This document shows, one piece after another, positions 1-6,485 of a stretch of 8,268 nucleotides of DNA. The stretch's first letter is position 1. Every line of letters begins with the position of its first letter. Origin of the DNA: an uncultured Clostridia bacterium (GTDB taxonomy: Bacteria; Bacillota; Clostridia; Christensenellales; CAG-314); NCBI GenBank assembly GCA_934281515.1, contig CAKQXG010000090.1, positions 1 through 8,268 of the forward strand, given 5' to 3'. A model generated the notes under the pieces. That model was not told where the DNA came from and ran no database searches. It worked only from the letters and a program-made list of their open reading frames with translations. Both the position numbers and the translations under genes were made by a program.

Positions 1-2
1 CC

Positions 3-506
3 ACGTGGAAAGAATGGAAAGATTTTGATTGGGAAAGTGTAGACAAGTACGGTTTCTTGGAAGGACTTGCATATAAGTCTACAGATGGATATTATGCTAT
101 CGGACACTTCGAGGAATTTGGAATAGTCCGTTTTTCAAAAAATGAGTTGATCATGTGGAATGTTATTGCTAATTGTAAAAGTACAGAAGATATAAGCATT
201 CAAAAGGATATTGAAATAGATTCGGCAATATTCTGGCATAAAGATAAAAAAGATTGTTTTTATCTTGCGGTGGCTGGAAAAACAATTGATTTCAATAACC
301 ATAAGTTTGTTGTTAAAAATGTAAATATACTTGTTTATGGTGACGTGACGCTTAAAAATGTAGTAGATTTCAGCGGTAAAATAGTGACAACAAGCAATAA
401 CGTAGAAATAAAGGTAAACGATACCACTTGTTCCACCAAAGGCATGTCCGGCGGAAATGAGTATTCGTTTACTTTTGAAAGTGGTGTTTTAAAAACAAAC
501 AACTAA
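3..506 (+). CDS. Unrecognised protein, C-terminal part (5' truncated by window edge)
   Basis: The frame is open from base 3 to the TAA at 504-506, giving 167 visible residues. No start codon with a ribosome binding site is visible: the TTG at 57 has no Shine-Dalgarno and coding sequence continues upstream of it, so the gene begins outside the window. The visible part is rich in Lys, Asn, Asp, Val and aromatic residues. A Trp-rich stretch near the left edge (TWKEWKDFDWE) is followed by alternating hydrophobic/polar segments typical of beta strands. There is no transmembrane helix and no motif I can assign. Composition is distinctly AT-rich (about one third G+C by eye) with A/T-ending codons, unlike all genes to the right, which suggests a different origin. 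I do not recognise the family. A secreted or surface beta-rich protein is possible but unproven. Confidence 0.6.
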   Translation, partial: TWKEWKDFDWESVDKYGFLEGLAYKSTDGYYAIGHFEEFGIVRFSKNELIMWNVIANCKSTEDISIQKDIEIDSAIFWHKDKKDCFYLAVAGKTIDFNNHKFVVKNVNILVYGDVTLKNVVDFSGKIVTTSNNVEIKVNDTTCSTKGMSGGNEYSFTFESGVLKTNN

Positions 507-515
507 TACTAACTA

Positions 516-530
516 GGGACTGTTGCATTA
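516..530. mobile_element. Possible insertion-sequence terminus (solo inverted-repeat end)
   Basis: The bases GGGACTGTTGCATTA lie 9 nt after the stop of the AT-rich gene and resemble the outer end of several transposase families whose terminal repeats begin GG(G/C)..CTGTTGCA. This is a resemblance from memory only. No matching inverted end, target duplication or transposase gene is present in the window, so at most it is a remnant or the end of an element lying to the left. It sits exactly at the change from AT-rich to balanced composition. Confidence 0.22.
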
Positions 531-552
531 AGGAATGACGTCTATAACCAAA

Positions 553-590
553 AAAGAACACTCGGCCGTGCAAACTGTTGAGTGTTCTTT
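553..590. terminator. Long inverted repeat, likely transcription terminator
   Basis: A perfect 11-bp inverted repeat (AAAGAACACTC at 553-563, GAGTGTTCTTT at 580-590) encloses a 16-nt loop. Read on the minus strand it is followed by an uninterrupted run of T (complement of the A run at 550-555), a textbook intrinsic terminator. Read on the plus strand the stem itself ends in TTT and then GCTTG, so it would be a weaker terminator for the gene ending at 506. It also shows that the in-frame extension of plsC upstream of 694 is not coding. Confidence 0.6.
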
Positions 591-625
591 GCTTGTACGA
601 TTGTTTGCCCTTTTGTATAAACCAC

Positions 626-654
626 TTGACAAGCGGATAAAATTAGGGCAAAAT
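626..654 (+). promoter_or_regulatory. Sigma-70 type promoter for plsC
   Basis: A perfect -35 hexamer TTGACA at 626-631 is followed after 17 nt by CAAAAT at 649-654 (4 of 6 matches, with the important second A and last T). Transcription would begin near 661 and give a leader of about 33 nt containing the GGAG at 684-687. A competing candidate is TTGTAC at 593-598 with TATAAA at 616-621, also 17 nt apart. Confidence 0.5.
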
Positions 655-693
655 AAAGTCGAGTTAAAAATTGCTCTGAAAACGGAGAACCTT

Positions 694-1863
694 ATGAAAA
701 CAAAACATCGTCATCCCGTGCCTGCGAGCAGATTTTTGCTTGGCGCGGCAAAACTGTTTTACGGCAACAAGTATTTTACTAAGCGGTGCAAGCTGACCTG
801 CGACGGAGCATTGTCTGCCATAAAGCCGCCCTACATAGTTGTTGCAAACCATGCAGGTTTTGCCGACGTCGGCGGATTGGAAATGCTTGCCGCTCCCGAT
901 TACCCCAGTTTTGTAATATCCGTTACGCAACTTGTACAGTGGCCGTCGCTTATCAGGCGCATGGGCGTTTTGCCTAAAAAGCAATTTACGGTTGACACGT
1001 CGCTTGTGCGCGACATCAAGTACATTTTGGACAAAGGGCGCAGTGTGGCTATCTACCCCGAGGCAAAACTGTCGGTGGTGGGTACGCCCAATATTATCAA
1101 GCCGTCGGTTGCCAAGCTGGTGCGATTGCTGAAAGTGCCGCTTGTCACGGTGCGTTTCAACGGGACTTACCTGCACAAGCCGAGATGGGCGCATGGTACG
1201 CGCTTTGTACCGTTGCATGCCGAAGTGCGCCTTGCCGTAACGCCCGACGAAGTGGGCAAACTGTCGGTGGACGAGATACACAACCGCATTGTAACCAATC
1301 TTGCCTACGACGACTACGCCTACCAACTTGCCAACAATATTAGTATAGACGTACCCGACCTGTGCGAAGGGTTGGAAGGAATATTGTACAAGTGTCCCGA
1401 GTGCGGAGCAGAATACGCTATGACCGCCCATGGCAACAAGTTGCAATGCGGCAGATGCGGCGCGACTGTTACGCAGGACGAGTACGGCGCATTGCATGGC
1501 GGCAGGTTTGACAAGGTGACCGATTGGTACGCATGGCAAACCGAGTGTGTACGCGAAGAGTTGACAAACGGCACTTATCGGTTTGAGGACAATTACCTGT
1601 GCGAAAAACTTGTCGGCAAAAAGTACGTTACCGTAGGCGAAGCGGTGCTTACCCACGACGAGACAGGCTTGACTGCAACGATAGGCGAAACAAAGTTGTT
1701 TTACAAGCGCGACAGTATGTACACGTTGAGTTTCAACAACGACTACGTGTTTTTGCCTACTGCCGAAGCGGTGTACCGCTTTAAGCGCACTGCCAATCTT
1801 GGCGAAAATGCCAAGTTGAACATTGCGATAGAACAGCAAAGCTTGTTGGACGAACTCAAGTGA
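694..1863 (+). CDS. plsC: Lysophospholipid (1-acyl-glycerol-3-phosphate) acyltransferase, PlsC family with zinc ribbon
   Basis: Predicted to transfer an acyl chain to a lysophospholipid such as lysophosphatidic acid at the inner face of the membrane, in phospholipid synthesis. The 389-residue protein has the PlsC core at about 35-200. The catalytic HX4D motif is visible as NHAGFAD (H53, D58). The glycerol-phosphate binding block appears as YPEAKLS (E123) in place of the usual PEGTRS, and a VPLVTV strand follows at 148-153. Residues 232-258 form a zinc ribbon with CPEC (C234, C237) and CGRC (C252, C255). A DWYAWQ segment follows, then a beta-rich tail. PlsC proteins with EA(R/K) in the third block and this zinc ribbon are, from memory, a recurrent clostridial subfamily. 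ATG 694 was chosen because GGAG lies 6 nt upstream. The open frame back to 535 crosses a terminator-like hairpin and the promoter. The exact acyl acceptor is unknown. Confidence 0.87.
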   Translation: MKTKHRHPVPASRFLLGAAKLFYGNKYFTKRCKLTCDGALSAIKPPYIVVANHAGFADVGGLEMLAAPDYPSFVISVTQLVQWPSLIRRMGVLPKKQFTVDTSLVRDIKYILDKGRSVAIYPEAKLSVVGTPNIIKPSVAKLVRLLKVPLVTVRFNGTYLHKPRWAHGTRFVPLHAEVRLAVTPDEVGKLSVDEIHNRIVTNLAYDDYAYQLANNISIDVPDLCEGLEGILYKCPECGAEYAMTAHGNKLQCGRCGATVTQDEYGALHGGRFDKVTDWYAWQTECVREELTNGTYRFEDNYLCEKLVGKKYVTVGEAVLTHDETGLTATIGETKLFYKRDSMYTLSFNNDYVFLPTAEAVYRFKRTANLGENAKLNIAIEQQSLLDELK

Positions 1864-1938
1864 CGACCCGACATGCTTGTGTGAAATTTTTGCATACGTA
1901 GGCAAAAATTGCTTACATCCTGCTGCTATTAACAACAA

Positions 1939-1978
1939 AAAACAGCGCCCTTATCACTGCTGATACGGGTGCTGTTTT
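1939..1978. terminator. Bidirectional intrinsic terminator between convergent genes
   Basis: AAAACAGCGCCC (1939-1950) pairs with GGGTGCTGTTTT (1967-1978): 12 bp with one G-T pair and a 16-nt loop. On the plus strand the stem runs into TTTTGTCGTTTG and would stop plsC transcripts. On the minus strand it is followed by TTTTTTGTTGTT, an even better U-tract for the DUF378 gene. The position midway between two convergent genes supports shared use. Confidence 0.88.
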
Positions 1979-1990
1979 GTCGTTTGCTAC

Positions 1991-2275
1991 TTACTCGTTG
2001 CCGTAGCTCTTGTCGTAGTGACGGTAAGCGTGACGTGTATTGCCGCGTTGTTCGCCGTCCTCTACCATGTTGAAGCGTGATACGCACAGCCATACAATCA
2101 TGTATACGCCTGCCGCGCCGACAAGGATATACAACACTCTTTCAAGCCATCCCATGCCGAACGTAATCCAGTTGACAAAGTTGAAGCTGAATATACCTAT
2201 CGTCAACCAGTTCAGCGCACCGACGATTGTCAGTATCAGCGCAATCACAGAAAACACGTTAAATGTTTTGTTCAA
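1991..2275 (-). CDS. DUF378 family small membrane protein
   Basis: The protein is 94 residues. Two hydrophobic helices at about 7-29 and 45-66 are joined by a short FNFVNWITFGMGWLER loop. The pattern ALNWLTIGIF...WLERVLYILVGAAGVYM is the signature I associate with DUF378 (YuzA-like) proteins, found across Bacillota and of unknown function. The C-terminal tail (67-94) is charged, with several His, Arg and Tyr, and is probably cytoplasmic. The start codon is TTG (complement of CAA at 2273-2275). It is supported by a perfect AAGGAGG (complement of 2284-2290) 8 nt upstream and by the family's usual N-terminus. It is transcribed alone and converges on plsC, sharing its terminator. A promoter could not be fixed; see the intergenic entry. 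Confidence 0.85.
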   Translation of the reverse strand: MNKTFNVFSVIALILTIVGALNWLTIGIFSFNFVNWITFGMGWLERVLYILVGAAGVYMIVWLCVSRFNMVEDGEQRGNTRHAYRHYDKSYGNE

Positions 2276-2488
2276 CAGTCTGTCCTCCTTGTTGTTTTGT
2301 AGTGCTAGTATGCGGAAGTTGTCGACAAATATACATTGCAGCCCGACGTAGGTAGTCTATAGCGTAGATGTAGCGGGAACTGCCGTTACCGACGGTATGT
2401 CTGTTGTCAAGCGTTCGTTTGCGTGTTTGATATGCGCATTTCTTTACACTTGTCGCAATTTCGTCCAAAAATTTCGCCGCGAAAGCGG
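2276..2488. other. Divergent intergenic region upstream of DUF378 gene and sua5
   Basis: No credible gene is seen here. The ribosome binding site of the DUF378 gene lies at 2284-2290 (minus). On the minus strand a perfect TTGACA (complement of 2405-2410) has no -10 hexamer at 16-18 nt, while a TATATT (complement of 2328-2333) has no -35, so the DUF378 promoter remains unassigned. A 4-bp GC hairpin with a GAAA loop (CCGC-GAAA-GCGG, 2477-2488) lies directly upstream of the sua5 -35 box. It may be chance. Confidence 0.5.
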
Positions 2489-2517
2489 TTGCCAAAAAAA
2501 CGAATCAATGTTAAAAT
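2489..2517 (+). promoter_or_regulatory. Near-consensus sigma-70 promoter for sua5-rpiB-ATPase
   Basis: TTGCCA at 2489-2494 (5 of 6) and TAAAAT at 2512-2517 (5 of 6) are separated by exactly 17 nt, in an A-rich spacer. Transcription is expected to begin around 2524-2525, only 3-4 nt before the ATG of sua5. No terminator is seen between the following genes, so this promoter probably serves the whole plus-strand series to the right edge. Confidence 0.65.
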
Positions 2518-2527
2518 ATAGATACTT

Positions 2528-3523
2528 ATGCAAACGCAGTTGTTACAATTTACAAATGCCGACCTTGCCGAGGCAGGACGGCTGATACGTGCAGGGCAGT
2601 TGGTGGCTTTTCCTACGGAAACGGTGTATGGCTTGGGCGCAAATGCCCTTGACGTTGCCGCCGTCAGAAGTACCTATGTTGCAAAGGGACGTCCCAGCGA
2701 CAACCCGTTGATTGTCCATGTGTGGTGTCGCGAGCAAATTGCCGACATTGCCGAGTACGTCTCGCCCGACGCCGACAAAGTGATACGCGCCCTTATGCCG
2801 GGCAGTGTAACCATTGTGTTGCCCAAGCGGAGTTGTATTGACGACTGCATAACGGCAGGCTTGCCTACGGTTGCGATACGTATGCCGCAAAGTCAGCAAG
2901 CACGCGATTTTTTGCGTTATGCCGACGTACCTGTCACTGCGCCGAGTGCCAACACAAGCAGCAGACCGAGTCCAACCACATGGCAACGCGTGCGTGACGA
3001 TATGGACGGTAAGATTGCCGCCATTTTGTGTGGCGACGATTGCAAAGTAGGTATAGAATCGACGGTATTTGACCTTACCGATCCCGACCAACCCCGCATT
3101 TTACGTCCCGGAGTGGTTACTGCAGACATGCTGGAAGCGGTACTGGGACGCAAGGTTGCCGTCATCACCGACCCAAAAGCCAAGGTAAACAGCCCCGGCG
3201 TGCGGTACAAGCACTACGCGCCCAAGGTGCCTATGGCGTTGGATTTGTCGGGCGACGTTGCCAAACTTGCCGCCTACTACGACAGTCTTGTCGCCGACGG
3301 ACGCAACCCCGTATTGTTGGTGGAGCACCCCGAATATTTCGGCAGTCGTAATACATGGCAAATCGGCACAACCGACGAGCAAGTGGCGCACGGTTTGTTT
3401 GAGAACCTGCGCTTGCTTGAAACCAAGTACGACTACATTGTAGCTAGTTACAGCAGCAAAACAGAGTTTGCGGAGAGTATACTTAACCGCTTGATTCGTT
3501 CCGCAGGGCACAATTTGATATAG
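2528..3523 (+). CDS. sua5: L-threonylcarbamoyladenylate synthase (Sua5/YrdC/YwlC)
   Basis: Makes threonylcarbamoyl-AMP from threonine, bicarbonate and ATP, the first step of N6-threonylcarbamoyladenosine (t6A) formation at position 37 of ANN-decoding tRNAs. The 331 residues include the N-terminal YrdC domain (about 8-210) with FPTETVYGLG (28-37), KGRPSDNPL (53-61; K53 and R55 in the nucleotide pocket), PSAN (139-142) and GIESTV (175-180). The interdomain linker SPGVRYKHYAP (222-232) follows, and then the C-terminal Sua5 domain (about 235-331) ending NRLIRSAGHN. This is the long Sua5 form, not the short TsaC/YrdC. The usual Gly after SAN-x-S is Ser here (SANTSSRPSPT). ATG 2528 gives the N-terminus expected for the family, yet it has no Shine-Dalgarno and lies almost on the predicted transcription start. 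rpiB follows after 49 nt. Confidence 0.93.
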   Translation: MQTQLLQFTNADLAEAGRLIRAGQLVAFPTETVYGLGANALDVAAVRSTYVAKGRPSDNPLIVHVWCREQIADIAEYVSPDADKVIRALMPGSVTIVLPKRSCIDDCITAGLPTVAIRMPQSQQARDFLRYADVPVTAPSANTSSRPSPTTWQRVRDDMDGKIAAILCGDDCKVGIESTVFDLTDPDQPRILRPGVVTADMLEAVLGRKVAVITDPKAKVNSPGVRYKHYAPKVPMALDLSGDVAKLAAYYDSLVADGRNPVLLVEHPEYFGSRNTWQIGTTDEQVAHGLFENLRLLETKYDYIVASYSSKTEFAESILNRLIRSAGHNLI

Positions 3524-3534
3524 TCGACTGATTG

Positions 3535-3552
3535 TGGCAATCACCGTTGCCA
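3535..3552 (+). other. Small hairpin between sua5 and rpiB
   Basis: TGGCAA (3535-3540) pairs perfectly with TTGCCA (3547-3552) around a 6-nt loop, 8 nt upstream of the AAGGAG of rpiB. There is no T run after it, so it is not a terminator. It could tune expression or be chance. Confidence 0.35.
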
Positions 3553-3572
3553 ACCAAAATAAGGAGTTTAGC

Positions 3573-4001
3573 ATGAATATATCCATTGCATCCGACCATG
3601 GCGGTCTGGAATTGAAAAACAAAATTGCCGGGTATCTTGTTTCTCTCGGTCACAACGTAGTCGATTTCGGCACATATACCACGGACAGTTGCGACTATCC
3701 CGACTTTGCCCACCAAGCCGCCGAGGCAGTGGCAAGCGGTAAGTGTGAGTGTGGCGTAGTGGTGTGTACTACAGGTATCGGCGTAAGCATGGTTGCCAAC
3801 CGTCACAAAGGCGTGCGTTGCGCACTGTGCACCAACACCGATCAAGCCAAGTTTACTCGTCTGCACAACAATGCAAACATGATTGCTTTCGGACAAAAAT
3901 ATACTACATTTGATATGGCGAAGTTGATGTTGGACGTCTTTCTCGACACACCGTTCGAGGGCGGACGTCATCAGAAACGTGTAGAAAAGATAGAGGTGTA
4001 A
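3573..4001 (+). CDS. rpiB: Ribose-5-phosphate isomerase B
   Basis: Interconverts ribose 5-phosphate and ribulose 5-phosphate in the non-oxidative pentose phosphate pathway, in the cytoplasm. It could instead act on allose 6-phosphate or belong to the LacA/LacB relatives, but the full length and motifs fit RpiB. The 142 residues carry IASDHGG at the N-terminus (D8, H9), DYPDFA (41-46), the catalytic Cys in CTTGIG (C65; CGTGIG is the usual form), the phosphate-binding HNNAN (98-102) and the C-terminal FEGGRHQKRV (R132, H133). ATG 3573 is preceded by AAGGAG at 3561-3566, 6 nt away. The in-frame TTG/ATT region upstream to 3534 lacks a site. Pairing with sua5 directly upstream of an ATPase operon recalls the B. 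subtilis ywlC-ywlF-atp region, where the ATPase is F-type. The stop codon is 2 nt before the next start. Confidence 0.93.
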   Translation: MNISIASDHGGLELKNKIAGYLVSLGHNVVDFGTYTTDSCDYPDFAHQAAEAVASGKCECGVVVCTTGIGVSMVANRHKGVRCALCTNTDQAKFTRLHNNANMIAFGQKYTTFDMAKLMLDVFLDTPFEGGRHQKRVEKIEV

Positions 4002-4003
4002 CG

Positions 4004-4309
4004 ATGATCGAACAAACGGTAAACTCCATTCTGGAAGCGGAGGACGAAGCTAAACGTCGCATTGCCGACGCTGAAGCACGTGCTGCCGAGATTATAAACG
4101 ACGGTGAAGTTGCCGCCGAAGGTATCCGCAAGGCCGCCGCCGCTGACAACAAGACATATTTTGCCGAGCAATCTGCCGCAATCGATGCCGAAGCAGCACG
4201 TCAGGCAGCCGAATTTCTTGCTAGTGAAAATGCCGAAGCCGACAGACAAACCGCCGCTTGTCAGGCAAACGTCGACAAAGCGGTAAAGATCATTCTGGAG
4301 CAATTGTAA
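4004..4309 (+). CDS. ntpF: V-type ATPase peripheral stalk subunit G/H
   Basis: A 101-residue, Ala/Glu-rich, almost uninterrupted heptad-patterned helix (EAEDEAKRRIADAEARAAE near residues 11-29 and onward) without membrane segments. It is predicted to pair with subunit E as the peripheral stalk that holds the catalytic head against the membrane stator. Such coiled coils are weakly conserved. The assignment rests on size, the N-terminal EAE-EA---I--AE pattern and the place immediately before subunit I, as for ntpF in E. hirae. ATG 4004 follows GAGGTG at 3993-3998 with 5 nt spacing. This site lies inside the end of rpiB and the gap to its stop is 2 nt, so translation is probably coupled. The gene ends 1 nt before subunit I. 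Confidence 0.85.
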   Translation: MIEQTVNSILEAEDEAKRRIADAEARAAEIINDGEVAAEGIRKAAAADNKTYFAEQSAAIDAEAARQAAEFLASENAEADRQTAACQANVDKAVKIILEQL

Positions 4310-4310
4310 A

Positions 4311-6317
4311 ATGATTGTAACCATGAAACGACTTTCCTTGCTTGCTATGAAAGCCGACAAGGAAAATATTTACAATGCGCTTATCCGTACGCAAGCGGTG
4401 GAATTGAAGCGCACCGAGGACCTGCCGCAGTGCGTAACCTTGGTGGACAATGCCGCATGCGAACAGGTTGCCGAGCGCGTCAAACGTGCCGAAGAAGCCG
4501 TTGCATATTTGCGCGAGTCCGTCGAGCGTTACAATGCCGAACACGGCAAAGGGCATACGGTGGAACTTGCACACAACACTTTTGCGCGGCCGCGTACCGA
4601 GTTGACGTTTGACGACTTTATCGGTTTTGCCGACAACGCCGCCGACGTCGAGAGACAAATCGACGATTTGTTTGCGTTGCGCGACAAGTTGACAAGTCTC
4701 AACTCGCAATCGGCGCAAAACGCGGCGGAGACAAGCAATGTTGCGTTTTTTGCCAAGCTGACCCATCCGACTACGTGGTACGCCGACACCGACAGCGCAA
4801 TTGTGCGGCTGTGTTCGTTGCCGACATCTGCCTGGACGGAACTGTGCAGCCTTGCAGGCGGATACGAAACGGTGGACGTGGAATTGATCGACGACCACTC
4901 GCCCGACAGTCTTGTTTGCGTTGTTGCGCACAAAGCCGATATTGACTTTTTGCAAAAGGCGGCGGCGCTGGGACTTGTGCAAACCAACTATGTTTGCGAC
5001 GAGTTGCCGACAGTACGTTTGCAACGCCTGAATAATGTTGCGGCGGACATCGGTAAGCAAATCGACGATACGGTTTCAAAAATCGTTGCCTATCACGACA
5101 AAGTGATTACGTGGCAAGTGTACATAGACTACCTGGAACTGCTCGGCAAAAAGTTGGCTGCAGACGGCAATCTGCAACAGACAAACAGCACGTTTGTGTT
5201 GGAAGCCTACTATCCTGCCGATGACGAAAGTAAAGTGCTTGGCGCGATAGACAAGGTTACATCCGACTGCGAAGTGTACACTAACGACATAGGCGAGACG
5301 GAATTTGCACCCACTCTTACCAAAAACAACGGCGTGGTACGGCAGTTTGAGTTTGTCACAAACAACTACACGTCGCCCGACTACCACGAAATAGACCCCA
5401 ACCCTGTGATGAGTTTCTTTTATTTTGCAATCTTCGGATTGATGGTTGCCGACGTGGGGTACGGTCTGTTGCTTGTGCTGGCAGGTTTGTTTGCGCACTT
5501 TGCCATCAAACAGCGTACCACAATGCGCACGATGTTGCAACTGTTTGGCATTTGCGGCGTTGCCGCTATGATTGTGGGCGGTTTGTTCGGCAGTTTCTTC
5601 AGCTATCCGTTGCAAAACGTATTTCCGTGGTGGCAACCGCTTATCCCCGACCCGTCAAAGTACCCTATGGTAATGATGGCAATCAGTCTTTTGTTCGGCG
5701 TGGTGCATATCGCCGCAGGCGTTGCGTGTAACATGGCGGTCAAGTACAAACAGCACCGCAAATTGTCGGCATGGCTGGTTGATTTCCCGTGGGTAGTGTG
5801 CTTTGTTGCGTTTATCGTGGCGATACTTAACCCCGCGCTTGACATGGTCAATTACGAGCCGTATCTGGCGCTTAAATTGCCTCAAGCGGTATCTACAGCG
5901 GCATTGTACGTGTGTCTCGGTTCGCTTGCCGTAGCGATATTGTTTGCAGGACTCGACACCAAAGGCATACTCGGCAAAGCCATGGCAAGCTTCGGCGCGG
6001 CGTACGGACTTATCAACTACTTCAGCGACATAATGAGTTACATCCGCGTGTTCGGTCTGATGTTGTCAAGTGCCCTGATGGGTACGGTCATCAACCAACT
6101 TGCGGAAATGGTCATCGGCGACGGCGGCGTAGGCTACGTGTTTGCTGTAATTCTGCTTATATTCGCCCACATGTTTAACCTTGTTATGGGTATACTGGGC
6201 GTGTACATACACGACGGCAGACTGCAATACGTGGAGTTTTTCGGCAAGTTTTACACGGGCGACGGACAACTGTTCGTCCCGTTCTGCTCGGACACGAAGT
6301 ATGTTGAAGTCAAATAA
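4311..6317 (+). CDS. ntpI: V-type ATPase subunit I (membrane stator, a-subunit homologue)
   Basis: The 668 residues match the usual length of about 650. The N-terminal half (1-360) is a soluble alpha/beta and coiled-coil region that binds the peripheral stalks. The C-terminal half starts at NPVMSFFYFAIFGLMVADVG (about 364-383) and holds seven to eight membrane helices forming the ion half-channels next to the K ring. The essential arginine is in SYIRVFGLMLSSALMG (R579). Further family blocks are FGLMVADVGYG, GGLFGS and the terminal HDGRLQYVEFFGKFYTGDG. It starts MIVTMKRLSLL, the normal family opening. ATG 4311 has GGAG at 4297-4300, 10 nt away, which could also serve ATG 4323, but the MIV-MK beginning favours 4311. 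The gene is 1 nt downstream of the G/H subunit, and a 168-nt gap follows before K. Confidence 0.95.
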   Translation: MIVTMKRLSLLAMKADKENIYNALIRTQAVELKRTEDLPQCVTLVDNAACEQVAERVKRAEEAVAYLRESVERYNAEHGKGHTVELAHNTFARPRTELTFDDFIGFADNAADVERQIDDLFALRDKLTSLNSQSAQNAAETSNVAFFAKLTHPTTWYADTDSAIVRLCSLPTSAWTELCSLAGGYETVDVELIDDHSPDSLVCVVAHKADIDFLQKAAALGLVQTNYVCDELPTVRLQRLNNVAADIGKQIDDTVSKIVAYHDKVITWQVYIDYLELLGKKLAADGNLQQTNSTFVLEAYYPADDESKVLGAIDKVTSDCEVYTNDIGETEFAPTLTKNNGVVRQFEFVTNNYTSPDYHEIDPNPVMSFFYFAIFGLMVADVGYGLLLVLAGLFAHFAIKQRTTMRTMLQLFGICGVAAMIVGGLFGSFFSYPLQNVFPWWQPLIPDPSKYPMVMMAISLLFGVVHIAAGVACNMAVKYKQHRKLSAWLVDFPWVVCFVAFIVAILNPALDMVNYEPYLALKLPQAVSTAALYVCLGSLAVAILFAGLDTKGILGKAMASFGAAYGLINYFSDIMSYIRVFGLMLSSALMGTVINQLAEMVIGDGGVGYVFAVILLIFAHMFNLVMGILGVYIHDGRLQYVEFFGKFYTGDGQLFVPFCSDTKYVEVK

Positions 6318-6485
6318 CCGACAACCTTACGTTGAGCAGAGGAATGTGGCATAAATTTCTGATTGCCTTGTCTGCAATGTGTGGTTGAGTGACAGAAACA
6401 GGTTGTGTAACCTTTATCAATCGTTGTACCGACTAATCGTCGTACATATACAAAACAAAAAAACAAAATTTGGAGGAAATAAAAA
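6318..6485 (+). promoter_or_regulatory. Leader of the K subunit gene
   Basis: This 168-nt gap has no coding potential. It contains a small perfect hairpin AGGTT-GTGT-AACCT (6400-6413), a bulged 8-bp stem at 6425-6446, then an A-rich, almost unstructured stretch (6447-6471) and a strong GGAGG at 6472-6476 placed 9 nt before the ATG. A weak promoter-like pair, TTGTAC (6424-6429) and TATACA (6447-6452), has a 17-nt spacer. An A-rich single-stranded leader before the rotor-ring gene suggests enhanced translation, by analogy with the atpE initiation region of E. coli. Confidence 0.45.

Noticed and set aside
535..693. In-frame N-terminal extension of the acyltransferase from ATG 535
   Set aside because: It runs through an 11-bp terminator-type inverted repeat and a TTGACA promoter, has no ribosome site, and adds residues unlike PlsC. 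ATG 694 with GGAG 6 nt upstream is better.
664..1938. Long minus-strand open frame (424 codons) opposite plsC
   Set aside because: It is antisense to a gene with clear PlsC motifs. Its product has no recognisable domain and it arises from codon bias on the plus strand.
2040..2351. Plus-strand 103-codon frame opposite the DUF378 gene
   Set aside because: It is antisense to a recognisable two-helix membrane protein with a perfect ribosome site, and nothing supports translation on this strand.
2382..2410. Perfect TTGACA on the minus strand (complement of 2405-2410) as the DUF378 promoter
   Set aside because: No acceptable -10 hexamer occurs 15-19 nt downstream on that strand.
2259..2495. Minus-strand 78-codon frame upstream of the DUF378 gene
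   Set aside because: It overlaps the DUF378 ribosome site and start and reaches into the sua5 promoter. It has no Shine-Dalgarno and its composition is not protein-like.
4290..5060. Minus-strand open frame (256 codons) opposite subunit I, with another at 5076-5636
   Set aside because: Both are shadows of the well-conserved subunit I gene, without ribosome sites or family motifs.
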